A stretch of DNA of 64,000 nt. Origin: Bacillota bacterium. Its GTDB lineage: Bacteria; Bacillota; Clostridia; Lachnospirales; Lachnospiraceae. The notes beneath the pieces are model-generated. The model ran no database searches. It was not told the origin of the DNA and worked only from the letters and a program-made list of their open reading frames with translations. Both the position numbers and the translations under genes were made by a program. Numbering within the stretch: the stretch's first letter is position 1; every line of letters begins with the position of its first letter. Below, piece by piece: positions 18,110-26,707 of the stretch. The stretch spans positions 19,386-83,385 of the forward strand of contig JAEWYQ010000079.1 of NCBI GenBank assembly GCA_023395555.1. Reading direction: 5' to 3'.

Positions 18110-18355
18110 ATGATGAAGCAAAATGATGTAAATTGTGTACGGAATGCAGTGATGAATCAGACAGGAAAGAGGGTCAAGATTCGGATCAACAGGGGACGCC
18201 ATAAGGTCGATATTACAGAAGGTATTATTTCCGAGACCTATCCCAGCATTTTCTTAATTAAAATACAAGAGAACGAAGGGATGCCGGTCAGAACAGTTTC
18301 TTATAGCTACACCGATGTCCTTACGAAGGATGTGGAACTGATTCTTTGCAGTTAA
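18110..18355 (+). CDS. veg: Veg family protein
   Basis: This is an approximately 81-residue protein matching Veg (DUF1021): KRVKIRINRGRHK..., GIISETYPSIFLI and VSYSYTDVLTKDVEL. In Bacillus, Veg is abundant, strongly expressed and influences biofilm genes. The near-perfect promoter upstream fits high expression. AAGGAG lies six bases before the first of two adjacent ATG codons at 18110. Confidence 0.9.
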   Translation: MMKQNDVNCVRNAVMNQTGKRVKIRINRGRHKVDITEGIISETYPSIFLIKIQENEGMPVRTVSYSYTDVLTKDVELILCS

Positions 18356-18360
18356 GATAA

Positions 18361-18434
18361 AACAATGGCAAGGGGTGAACCCTTGCCATTTGTTGGATAA
18401 TGGAGCTAAAGCCTGCCCGGTTTTAGCTTTTTTT
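18361..18434 (+). terminator. Tandem hairpins after veg
   Basis: The first hairpin pairs AACAATGGCAAGGG (18361-18374) with the complementary arm at 18380-18394. The second pairs AGCTAAA (18404-18410) with TTTAGCT (18422-18428) and is followed by a run of seven T, giving a canonical terminator. Confidence 0.85.
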
Positions 18435-18536
18435 AGGCTCTTTATTTTTCAAATCCATATCATAAATCCTTTGCAAAGCGAATAAGATATGACAGAGGCA
18501 TTCCGTCGTATGTCCAAATCTAAGGAGGGATTACCA

Positions 18537-20096
18537 GTGGATTTGATTAAAAAAAATATTCACATGAATAAATTGAAATGTAAGAGCACCCTGCAGCTTA
18601 CATTGGACGATGATTTTAATGTTCCCGACATTAAACCGGATATTGACCGGATTATCACTGGGCAGGGTGAAGTAAAGATCAATGAAATCAAGGCAATGAA
18701 CGGAAAACTGCTGGTGAAGGGAGTCCTCCGGTTTAATGTAATCTATCTCTGCGAGGGAGATCCGAGGCCGGTTCATAACATTGCGGGGGATATCCCCTTT
18801 GATGAAGTGATCAACATGGATGTTAACTGTTCCGATGATGAGCCCATTGTGAAATGGGAGCTGGAGGATCTGTCCACGGGTCTGATCAATTCCCGGAAGC
18901 TCAGTGTCAAGTCCGTTGTCCGGATGTATGTGGCTGTGGAAGAGCTGTATGATGAAGAAACAGCGGTCATGGTGGAGGACTCCGAGGATGTACAGTACAT
19001 AAATAAGAAGATAGAGATTACAAACGTAGCAATTAATAAAAAGGACACCTTCCGCATTAAGGATGAGATCATGCTTCCGGGCAATAAAGGAAATATCGGA
19101 ACCCTTTTATTTACCGATGTCAACCTGAGCAATGTGGAGATAAGGCTCCTGGAAGATAAATTTACAATCAAAGGTGAGCTGCCGGTCTTTATTCTTTACA
19201 CCACGGAGGACGAAGAGAATCCGATGGAATACTATGAGTCGGAGCTTCCCTTCAGCGGAACTGTGGACTGCAATGGCTGTACCGAGGAAATGATTGAGGA
19301 TATTACCTGCAGTATCGGAAACAAGAGCCTGGAGGTGAGGCCGGACCCGGACGGAGAGGAACGGGTTCTCGACCTGGAGGTTATTTTGGATCTGGGCATT
19401 AAGGTATATGAAACAGTGGAACCGGAGATTCTCTGTGACATTTACAGTCCGAAGAAGGAAATCACACCCATCATCCGAAATGCGGATTATGAGAATTTGG
19501 TAATAAAGAATAACAGCAAGTACCGGATTTCTGACCGGATCCGGGTGCCGGATGACCAGCCCAGGATTTTGCAGGTGTGCCATGCCAGCGGAGAGATCCG
19601 GATCGATGATGTTCTGGCGGAGAGCACGGAGCTGACCGTGGAGGGTGTGATTGAAGTAAGCATCCTGTATATCTCCGAGGATGACCGGAGGCCGATGAAC
19701 TCTCTGAAGGCCATGATCCCCTTCTCCCAGATAATTGAGCTGAAGGGCATGAAGCCCGGGAGCAACTATGAGGTGAAGCCCTGCCTTGACCAGCTCAGTG
19801 TCATGATGCTGGATGGCGAAGAGATAGAGGTTAAGGCAGTAATCAATCTGAATACCATCGTATTCGATGTGATCACAGAGCCTGTCATCACGGATGTGGT
19901 TGTAAACCCTCTGGATATGGAAAAACTTCAGGCAATGCCCGGAATAATCGGTTATGTGGTGAAAAGGGATGACACACTGTGGAATATTGCAAAAAAATAT
20001 TATACTACGGTGGATAACATTATGGCATTGAATGAGATGGAAGAGGGCAAGGTAAAGGAAGGCGACAGACTGATTATTATGAAAGAAGTAGTTTAA
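18537..20096 (+). CDS. sipL: SipL-like spore morphogenesis protein (DUF3794 repeats plus LysM)
   Basis: This is an approximately 519-residue protein of repeated DUF3794/SPOCS domains and a C-terminal LysM module (GYVVKRDDTLWNIAKKYY, roughly residues 470-517). This is the architecture of SipL, which binds SpoIVA and links coat assembly to the forespore surface in Clostridia. The GTG at 18537 is chosen because AAGGAGG (18522-18528) sits eight bases before it; the earlier in-frame ATG codons have no such site. It is followed by a strong terminator. It supports a spore-forming host. Confidence 0.88.
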   Translation: MDLIKKNIHMNKLKCKSTLQLTLDDDFNVPDIKPDIDRIITGQGEVKINEIKAMNGKLLVKGVLRFNVIYLCEGDPRPVHNIAGDIPFDEVINMDVNCSDDEPIVKWELEDLSTGLINSRKLSVKSVVRMYVAVEELYDEETAVMVEDSEDVQYINKKIEITNVAINKKDTFRIKDEIMLPGNKGNIGTLLFTDVNLSNVEIRLLEDKFTIKGELPVFILYTTEDEENPMEYYESELPFSGTVDCNGCTEEMIEDITCSIGNKSLEVRPDPDGEERVLDLEVILDLGIKVYETVEPEILCDIYSPKKEITPIIRNADYENLVIKNNSKYRISDRIRVPDDQPRILQVCHASGEIRIDDVLAESTELTVEGVIEVSILYISEDDRRPMNSLKAMIPFSQIIELKGMKPGSNYEVKPCLDQLSVMMLDGEEIEVKAVINLNTIVFDVITEPVITDVVVNPLDMEKLQAMPGIIGYVVKRDDTLWNIAKKYYTTVDNIMALNEMEEGKVKEGDRLIIMKEVV

Positions 20097-20113
20097 TGGT
20101 ATGAGATAGAAGA

Positions 20114-20171
20114 AAAAACAGCCGCTCTGCAAGCAGTCCTTATAGATGGATTCCTGCAAGGGGCTGTTTTT
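20114..20171 (+). terminator. Terminator after sipL
   Basis: AAAAACAGCC (20114-20123) pairs with GGCTGTTTTT (20162-20171), with an imperfect inner stem around TGCAAG/CCTGCA; the downstream arm ends in a T run. Confidence 0.8.
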
Positions 20172-20237
20172 CTGTATAAAATTTTTGCAGTCTTTTATAA
20201 TCTTTGATTTGCTGGTATTCTATAGATAGGATTTATA

Positions 20238-20266
20238 TTGCAGGAACATAATCTGTGTTCCTGTAA
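20238..20266. repeat. Palindromic repeat, copy 1
   Basis: TTGCAGGAACA (20238-20248), a 7-base loop and TGTTCCTGTAA (20256-20266). The right arm is identical to copy 2 at 23858, and the flanking TCGGAGTATAT resembles that after copy 3. It lies 69 bases before the GH28 gene. Confidence 0.7.
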
Positions 20267-20334
20267 TCGGAGTATATTATGTAGAACAGACCGGGTGCAG
20301 TACCGGTAAAACAATAGAAGGGAAGGAAAATACG

Positions 20335-21381
20335 ATGGATCAGTTGATGCTTTATCACCCGTCCGGTGCCCGGACTGCCACAAGCCTTGCACTGGTGTGG
20401 GACAAGGTACCGGGGGCGGAGTGCTATCAGGTGCTGTTAAACGGCAGGATGGAGGGAATTGCTGCTTGTACAGACTACACTGCCGAGCACTTGAGGCCGG
20501 AGACTTCCTATACCTGTGAGGTTCGTGCTGTTGCCCGGGATGGCAAGCTGCTGACACAGAGCAATACTCTTCCAGCTTCTACAAAGAGACAGGGTGAGTT
20601 ATTTGATATCAGGGACTTTGGTGCGAAGGGAGATGGAATTACCCTCAATACGGAAGCAATTCAGGCGGCAATCAATGCCTGCAGTGAGGAGGGTATCGTC
20701 TATATACCGGAAGGAGTCTTTCTAACCGGAGCTTTGCATTTGAAAAGCCACTCGCTGATCGCCAGCCAGGATGACTGCATTGCCGTGAAATCCGGCAGGG
20801 ACGAAGACGGGCGCAAACGGGGTGTACCCAGCGAAAATATTCGAATCACCAATTGCACCTTCCTCAGCGGCTTCGGCGTTGCCATGGGAAGCGAGATGTC
20901 GGGAGGAATCCGCAATGTGCTGGTACAGGACTGTGTATTTGAGGATGCATACAGTGTCGGTTCGGTGAAAGCACCCTTGTACCGGGGCGGTGTCATTGAA
21001 AATATTACCTATGCCGACTGCCGCATCTCCAACTATGGAGAGCATAGGGATACCCGCTGGTTCCGGGGGGCAATCTATGTGGACCAGTACTACCATCTGG
21101 AGACCTTTGATCCCGATGAAAGCCATCCGGTTACGGAGGGAACTCCGGTGATCCGCAATATCACCTTCCGCAATATTGTACTGGATACCGCCACCGGCAA
21201 TGCCATCTTCCTCGCCGGTCTGCCGGAGGCTCCCCTGGAAAATATCACGCTGGAGAATGTGACGGCATTGGGGAAGACGGGAATGAAAGCCTATAATATT
21301 AACGGTCTTCATATGAAAAATGTGTCCGTCAGTGCAAGAGAAGGAGAGGCGGTCATGCTGCATAATGTGAATGCAGAATAG
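20335..21381 (+). pseudogene. GH28 polygalacturonase-like protein with internal in-frame deletion
   Basis: This 348-residue frame has an N-terminal fibronectin-III-like domain (to about residue 82), the start of a GH28 beta-helix (FDIRDFGAKGDGITLNTEAIQAAINAC), then a jump at LKSH|SLIASQDDCIAVKSGRDEDG near 20750. Relatives have about 160 more residues at that point, including the NTDG/NGDG(F/I)D catalytic aspartate motif and preceding helical coils. The second acidic pair (QDD) and the GFGVAMGSEMSGG motif remain. The protein is therefore probably inactive, although the frame is open throughout. It precedes a sensor kinase gene by 33 bases. Start follows AAGGAAAATACG. Confidence 0.75.
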
Positions 21382-21414
21382 GCTGCGGAGATCGGATGGG
21401 AGGTGAATTGCCCG

Positions 21415-23097
21415 ATGAAGAAAGAGAAAAAAATTGGTCAGCTATTACGGGAATACTTTGTTTTTTACGGAATCATACCTGCCTTTACCATATCCGTGCT
21501 ATTGCTGGGCTTCGTATTTGTTTTTCAGCAATATCTGTTTAAACGCGAGGTCCGTGTCAGTAACCAGCAGGCCGTACAGCAGCTGGAACAGGAACTGGAT
21601 GCGCAGAAGGATTTTCTTCGGGACTTTTCCCAATCTCCAAAGGTTCTGGAATATTTCCTAGGCGCGGGAAATGCCAGTATGCTATATGAGGACTTCTATG
21701 CCTATAATCGGGATACGGATTTGAAATGTGTGATGAATCTGTTGGGCAGGGACAGCCGTGTCCTCAGCTCCAGCCTGAAGTTCTCCGAGGAATATTCCCA
21801 GGCGGGACTTATCCTGATTACGGAAAGAATTAAGAAGAAATATCCCGATGTACTGGATGAGTCCAATCTGATTGAGTACCCTTCCGGAATTCTCTCGGTT
21901 TATACCCTGGGGGCGGCTGTAAGGGATGGGGAGGAGATTGTCGGTTATGTCATGGTGCAGACCCTGGAGGAGGGACTTCAGAGGGTGTTGAAATCGGGAA
22001 CTATGCTGCGTCAGTTGACGGTGGACCGATTTGATCGCATTATCAGCATACAGAATGACATGGACCATAGGCTGAAGGAGAGATTTCTCCCGGATCAGGA
22101 CCCGGTTTTTACAGGCGTCAACGAAGATAAGTACTATTTTGTAAATGGTACTCTGCCGGGGTACGGAATCACGATCTACACTGCCGGCACATGGAATTCT
22201 ATAAGAAGCTCCTATGTAATGAGCATTTTATTTTCAGCAGTGGTTCTGATTCATCTTATTTTTCTGGTTAATAATATTTCCCGGAAGGTGAGCAAAAAGG
22301 TGACGGAGCCCATTCAGAATCTGGTACAGGCATTTTCTCATCTGAAGGAAGGAGAAACGCAGCATATGGCAGCTGCCTCGGATCATGTGGAGGAGTTCCG
22401 TTTTCTTACGGAGGAGTACAACCATATGCTGAACCAGCTGAATCAGTTGATGAAACGGAATGAGGAGCTGTCCGAAATCCGCAGGGTGTCGGAGATTAAA
22501 CAGCTGGAAGCGCAGTTTGATCCCCATTTCTTCCTGAACATGCTGGAAAGTCTCCGGTACATGTCCCTGATGGGCGGGGAGGATACGGAGAAAATGATCC
22601 TCAGCCTGTCCGGTATTCTCCGGTACAGTTTATACAATAAAGACCAGTATTCCAGCGTGGTGAAGGATATGAAATACGTGGAGGACTATTTATATCTCCA
22701 GAAGACCAGAATCGGAAGCAACTTTACCTATGAGATCCATCTGGAGGAGGAAGTGAAGGAAAATATCGTGCCCAAGCTGCTGATCCAGCCGCTGATCGAG
22801 AACTCCATCAAGCACGGCTACCAGGGAGTACCGGGTTTTCATGTGACCGTAACGGCTTACAAACAAGAGGGTGACATTTATTTTCAGGTCAGGGACAATG
22901 GCAAGGGCATTACCCGGGAAAAGGCCCGGGAGCTGATGGACACGCTGATGGAGGACCCGGTGGAGCATATCGGGCTTGGCAATATTCATAAGCGGTTGGT
23001 ATATATGCACGGCGAGGGCTATGGCATACAGAATATCGATGGAAGCTATGGCTTTATGGTTACGGTTAAGGTGAAAGGGGAGGAAAAAGAAGAGTGA
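21415..23097 (+). CDS. YesM/LytS-type sensor histidine kinase
   Basis: This is an approximately 560-residue membrane kinase. A first helix at about residues 15-35 is followed by an extracytoplasmic sensor of about 210 residues, a second helix near residue 265, a HAMP-like linker, the His_kinase motif QFDPHFFLNMLESLRYM carrying the phosphorylated histidine, and an ATPase domain with N-box IENSIKHGY and DNGKGI. This class commonly senses sugars or cell-envelope signals. GGAGGTGA precedes the ATG at 21415. The stop overlaps the GTG start of the response regulator. Confidence 0.9.
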   Translation: MKKEKKIGQLLREYFVFYGIIPAFTISVLLLGFVFVFQQYLFKREVRVSNQQAVQQLEQELDAQKDFLRDFSQSPKVLEYFLGAGNASMLYEDFYAYNRDTDLKCVMNLLGRDSRVLSSSLKFSEEYSQAGLILITERIKKKYPDVLDESNLIEYPSGILSVYTLGAAVRDGEEIVGYVMVQTLEEGLQRVLKSGTMLRQLTVDRFDRIISIQNDMDHRLKERFLPDQDPVFTGVNEDKYYFVNGTLPGYGITIYTAGTWNSIRSSYVMSILFSAVVLIHLIFLVNNISRKVSKKVTEPIQNLVQAFSHLKEGETQHMAAASDHVEEFRFLTEEYNHMLNQLNQLMKRNEELSEIRRVSEIKQLEAQFDPHFFLNMLESLRYMSLMGGEDTEKMILSLSGILRYSLYNKDQYSSVVKDMKYVEDYLYLQKTRIGSNFTYEIHLEEEVKENIVPKLLIQPLIENSIKHGYQGVPGFHVTVTAYKQEGDIYFQVRDNGKGITREKARELMDTLMEDPVEHIGLGNIHKRLVYMHGEGYGIQNIDGSYGFMVTVKVKGEEKEE

Positions 23098-23885
23098 GCT
23101 TCAAGGTCTTAGTAGTGGAGGATGAGGAGATCATCCGTAAGGGGATTATTTATACCTATCCGTGGAATGATAAGGACTGTGTGGTAATCGGGGAAGCCTC
23201 CAACGGCCTGGAGGGTCTGGAGAAAATATGGGAGCTGAAGCCGGACATCGTGGTGACGGATATTGGTATGCCCTTGATGGATGGACTGGAGATGCTGAAA
23301 GAGGTAGGGGACGAAGTATTGTTTTCCAGCATTATCATATCCGTATATGATGAATTTGAGAAAGCAAGACAGGCGATTGATATCGGTGTCAGCAATTACC
23401 TGCTGAAGCCCCTGGATCATGCCAAGCTGGATTCTGCCGTGGAAAAAGCGAAAAAGGATCTGGTGCACCGGCAGAGCTATTACCAGAAATCCGAGGAGAA
23501 CAGGGACAATTCCTTCGATGATATACAGCTGATCGGAGACGGTTTTCATAATTATTATGTTAAAAGAACCTACGCATTTATTGAGAAGAATTACAAGTCC
23601 CGGATCGGCTTGCAGGATCTGGTGGATGAACTGAAGGTCAGTGCGAATTATATAAACCGGAATCTTAAGGAAGAATTGAACCAGACCTTTAATGAATTTC
23701 TGAACCGGTACAGGATACAGAAGTCAGTGGAATTAATGAAGACAGGGGAAGAGAAAATCTATAATATTGCTACACAGGTAGGGTATAGCGATTATAAGTA
23801 TTTTATAACGGTGTTTAAAAAGTACGTGGGAATATCACCTAGCAAATTGCTGGTATATTACAGGAACAAAAGCATGTTCCTGTAA
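23094..23885 (+). CDS. YesN-type response regulator with AraC DNA-binding domain
   Basis: This is a 263-residue regulator: an N-terminal receiver domain with acidic pocket VEDEE, phospho-acceptor aspartate in VVTDIGMP and LLKPLD, then a C-terminal AraC-type HTH (LQDLVDELKVSANYINRNLK and IYNIATQVGYSDYKYFITVFK). The start is a GTG overlapping the kinase stop, so the two are translationally coupled. The last nine residues, YYRNKSMFL, are encoded by copy 2 of the palindromic repeat. Likely targets are the adjacent importer genes. Confidence 0.9.
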   Translation: MSFKVLVVEDEEIIRKGIIYTYPWNDKDCVVIGEASNGLEGLEKIWELKPDIVVTDIGMPLMDGLEMLKEVGDEVLFSSIIISVYDEFEKARQAIDIGVSNYLLKPLDHAKLDSAVEKAKKDLVHRQSYYQKSEENRDNSFDDIQLIGDGFHNYYVKRTYAFIEKNYKSRIGLQDLVDELKVSANYINRNLKEELNQTFNEFLNRYRIQKSVELMKTGEEKIYNIATQVGYSDYKYFITVFKKYVGISPSKLLVYYRNKSMFL

Positions 23886-23957
23886 TCATGGGCGTATAAG
23901 GCAGATGCAGCTATTCTCGGTGGTATATTACAGGAACAAAAGCATGTTCCTATAATC
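23851..23957. repeat. Palindromic repeat copies 2 and 3 in direct tandem
   Basis: TTACAGGAACA-AAAGCA-TGTTCCTGTAA at 23858-23885 and the same with one change (CTATAA end) at 23928-23955. The repeated unit of 37 bases recurs at 70-base spacing. The first copy contains the stop codon of the response regulator. The left arms are 11 bases. Confidence 0.85.
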
Positions 23958-24107
23958 GAGGTGTATAAAATAAGGTGGTTGTCAAGCTTTGACGTGATTT
24001 TGGTGAAAAGCAGATATCCACTACTTTACAAAAAGGAAAGCAGCTGTTATATATAGGTAACAGGAAAAGCAGGGTTAAAACCTGTGCTTGCCCTAATTTG
24101 TTAAGAG

Positions 24108-24150
24108 ATGATTATCCTAGACTTTTCAGGGTGAAGGATAATCATTTTTT
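24108..24150 (+). terminator. Terminator after the two-component system
   Basis: ATGATTATCCT (24108-24118) pairs with AGGATAATCAT (24135-24145), followed by TTTTTT. Confidence 0.9.
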
Positions 24151-24435
24151 GTTGTTCATCTTTATGGATATCGTTCTACCGTTTTATTTTAGTCATCACT
24201 CTTGTCTTTTATGTCTTTAAGTTCTATTTTATGGCTGTGCAAAAATTATATTCTCCTGAATAAAAAAATTCGATGCTATCAAATGTAAAGTGTGAAATTT
24301 TTGTATATAATAACCATAGCAACGAGTTTTTGATGAAAAGAGTTTGATATATTGGATAATAGTATGATTTAGTCGGATTTTAAAACAGGCAGAATCACTA
24401 TATGATGGAATCACTAAATACAAGGGAGGTACCAT
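24151..24435. other. Upstream region of the importer operon
   Basis: This AT-rich stretch before the importer genes has a TATAAT at 24306-24311 without a good -35 box, as expected if an activator such as the adjacent response regulator is needed. No open frame or repeat stands out. Confidence 0.35.
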
Positions 24436-25512
24436 ATGAAAAAATTTATTAGCTTGTTATTGGTAATTGGATTAACAGTCATTTCTCTGGCTGGATGCAC
24501 TACAAAAAAGGAGGGGGCAAAGCAGCCCACGGAGACACCGGGAAAGACCCAGGAAGAGGGGGGAGGAAAAGATACGTCTGAGCCTAAGAAGGATTCCGGG
24601 AGCCTGGTAGTTTACTCCCCCAATGTAGATGAAATCATGAACACCTTCATTCCCATGTTTGAAAACGAAACCGGCATCAAGGTAGAGGTAGTCAGCGCAG
24701 GAGCCGGTGAGCTGATGAAGCGCATCGAATCGGAGAAGGACAACCCTTATGCGGATGTTATCTTCGGAGGATATGTTACAGACCCGGAATATTTCGAGGA
24801 ATACGTATCCGGCAATCTTAAGGATCTCTTAGTGGATCATGAGAAGGTTGCCCCTTTCCGGACACCTTATATTGCCAACGGAAGCTGCTTGCTGGTAAAT
24901 GAGAACCTCATAGGAGATATCCAGATCAACGGGTACGCTGATTTATTAAATCCTGAGCTGAAGGGCAAGATCGTTTCCGGCGATCCGGTAAGCTCCTCCA
25001 GCGCTTACCGTCAGCTGACCAATATTCTCCTGGCCATGGGCGGATACGAGTCGGAAGAGGCATGGGACTACGTGGATAAGCTGGTTCAGAATCTGGATGG
25101 AAAGATACTGAACAGCTCCGGCGCCGTGCATAAGGGAGTGGTGGAAGGTGAGTATATTGTGGCTCTGACCTATGAAGATCCCTGTGCCAACTATGTGAAG
25201 AGCGGAGCGCCGGTCAGAATTGTATTCCCGTCAGAGGGTGCGGTATTCCTGGAATCCGATCTCGGCATCGTAAAGGGTGCGCCCAATATGGAAAATGCAA
25301 AGAAATTCGTTGACTTTATCACTTCCCAGGAAGCCCAGAGCATATTCGGCACGCAGCTGACCAACCGCCCGCTTCATAAGAATGCGGAGCTGGGAAATCA
25401 TATGATCCCCTATTCGGATATCTATCTGATTGAGGAGGATGCGGAGTATTGCCAGGAGCATAAGGAAGAAATCCTGAACAAGTGGAAGGATATCATCACG
25501 AATTTCGAATAA
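24436..25512 (+). CDS. AfuA-like ABC transporter substrate-binding lipoprotein
   Basis: This is a 358-residue extracellular binding protein with a signal peptide and lipobox ending SLAGC, a linker rich in K/E/G/T, then a family 1-like Fe3+/aminoethylphosphonate/hexose-phosphate type domain (SLVVYSPNVDEIMNTFIPMFENETGIKVEVV). Relatives carry ferric iron, phosphonates or, in AfuA, hexose phosphates. The conserved paired tyrosines typical of ferric-binding proteins are not evident at the C-terminal region, and the nanE neighbour points to a sugar phosphate. Ribosome site GGGAGG. Confidence 0.85.
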   Translation: MKKFISLLLVIGLTVISLAGCTTKKEGAKQPTETPGKTQEEGGGKDTSEPKKDSGSLVVYSPNVDEIMNTFIPMFENETGIKVEVVSAGAGELMKRIESEKDNPYADVIFGGYVTDPEYFEEYVSGNLKDLLVDHEKVAPFRTPYIANGSCLLVNENLIGDIQINGYADLLNPELKGKIVSGDPVSSSSAYRQLTNILLAMGGYESEEAWDYVDKLVQNLDGKILNSSGAVHKGVVEGEYIVALTYEDPCANYVKSGAPVRIVFPSEGAVFLESDLGIVKGAPNMENAKKFVDFITSQEAQSIFGTQLTNRPLHKNAELGNHMIPYSDIYLIEEDAEYCQEHKEEILNKWKDIITNFE

Positions 25513-25576
25513 ACCAAAGGCGCCGACAAGCTTGCACCTGCTGCAGGCTTGTTACGCGCTGAGAACGGGGGCAGAT

Positions 25577-26707
25577 ATGGAAAAGAATATGAAAATTGGT
25601 ATAGCATTTAAGGAGTTGGTGAAAAAATACGGAGATACAACCATTATCAAAAACATATCCTTTGAGGTTAAGCCGGGTGAGTTCTTCACCCTGTTAGGGC
25701 CGTCCGGCTGCGGGAAAACAACGCTGCTGCGGATGATAGCAGGCTTTAATAGCATAGAGGGAGGAAGCATATCCTTCAACGATAAGGTGATTAACCAGAC
25801 CCCTCCGGGAAAAAGGAATATTGGGATGGTCTTTCAAAACTATGCTATCTTTCCCCACCTTTCCGTTAAAAATAATGTGGCCTTCGGACTGAAAAACAGA
25901 AGGGTTTCCTCAGAGGAGATTGACAAAAAGGTAAGGAAAATCCTATCCACCGTTAAAATGGACGAATATATTGACCGGATGCCGGAGAGGCTGTCCGGCG
26001 GGCAGCAGCAGAGAATCGCCCTGGCGCGTGCCATCGTTATTGAGCCGGATGTGCTGCTCATGGATGAACCCCTGTCCAATCTGGACGCGAAGCTCCGGGT
26101 GGATATGAGAAATTCCATTAAGGAAATTCAGAATTCCGTGGGAATTACAACCGTATATGTAACCCATGACCAGGAGGAGGCCATGGCCGTCTCCGACCGG
26201 ATTGCGGTAATGAAGGACGGGGAATTACAGCATGTAGGAACCCCCAGAAACATCTACCACCGCCCGTCCAATGTATTTGTTGCCACCTTCATAGGGCACA
26301 GCAATATATTAAAGGGGAAGCTGACAAAGGAAGAAGGAAAGCACAGGCTTCATCTGGGAGCGCACTACTCGGAAAGGGTGGAGAACCTGGAGGACTTTGT
26401 TCCCGGAAGCAGTGAGGTGAAGGTGAGGATATCCGTCAGGCCCGAGGAATTCATGGTATGCAGGCCGGAGGAGGGCATCCGGGCTACTATTCTAAACAGC
26501 GTGTATCTGGGCCTCAACACCCATTACTTTGTAGAGCTGGAGACAGGGGAGAGGGCGGAAATCATCGAGGAATCCAGCGTGGATGAGAAGGTTAAAAAGG
26601 GTGAAATAATAGGTCTGAGGTTAAAGGCTGAGAAAATAAACATATTTGATGCAGAAGGGGAACGAAACTATACAAAGGGGGTAATCAATGATGCCGCAGT
26701 TTCGTAG
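25577..26707 (+). CDS. ABC transporter ATP-binding protein (AfuC/PotA type)
   Basis: This is an approximately 376-residue ATPase with Walker A GPSGCGKTT, Q-loop in MVFQNYAIFPHL, signature LSGGQQQR, Walker B VLLMDEP and a C-terminal regulatory TOBE region (about residues 260-376). It energises the importer with the neighbouring binding protein and permease. The start at 25577 is near a GGGGG stretch; an upstream in-frame ATG (25532) would add a non-homologous 15 residues. It overlaps the permease start by 20 bases. Confidence 0.9.
   Translation: MEKNMKIGIAFKELVKKYGDTTIIKNISFEVKPGEFFTLLGPSGCGKTTLLRMIAGFNSIEGGSISFNDKVINQTPPGKRNIGMVFQNYAIFPHLSVKNNVAFGLKNRRVSSEEIDKKVRKILSTVKMDEYIDRMPERLSGGQQQRIALARAIVIEPDVLLMDEPLSNLDAKLRVDMRNSIKEIQNSVGITTVYVTHDQEEAMAVSDRIAVMKDGELQHVGTPRNIYHRPSNVFVATFIGHSNILKGKLTKEEGKHRLHLGAHYSERVENLEDFVPGSSEVKVRISVRPEEFMVCRPEEGIRATILNSVYLGLNTHYFVELETGERAEIIEESSVDEKVKKGEIIGLRLKAEKINIFDAEGERNYTKGVINDAAVS

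Noticed and set aside
19107..20159. 350-codon minus-strand ORF
   Set aside because: It is the antisense of sipL; the composition (rich in H, L, I, C) is that of a shadow frame.
23851..23957. CRISPR array
   Set aside because: Only two tandem units occur at 70-bp spacing, each internally palindromic over nearly its whole length, with no cas genes.
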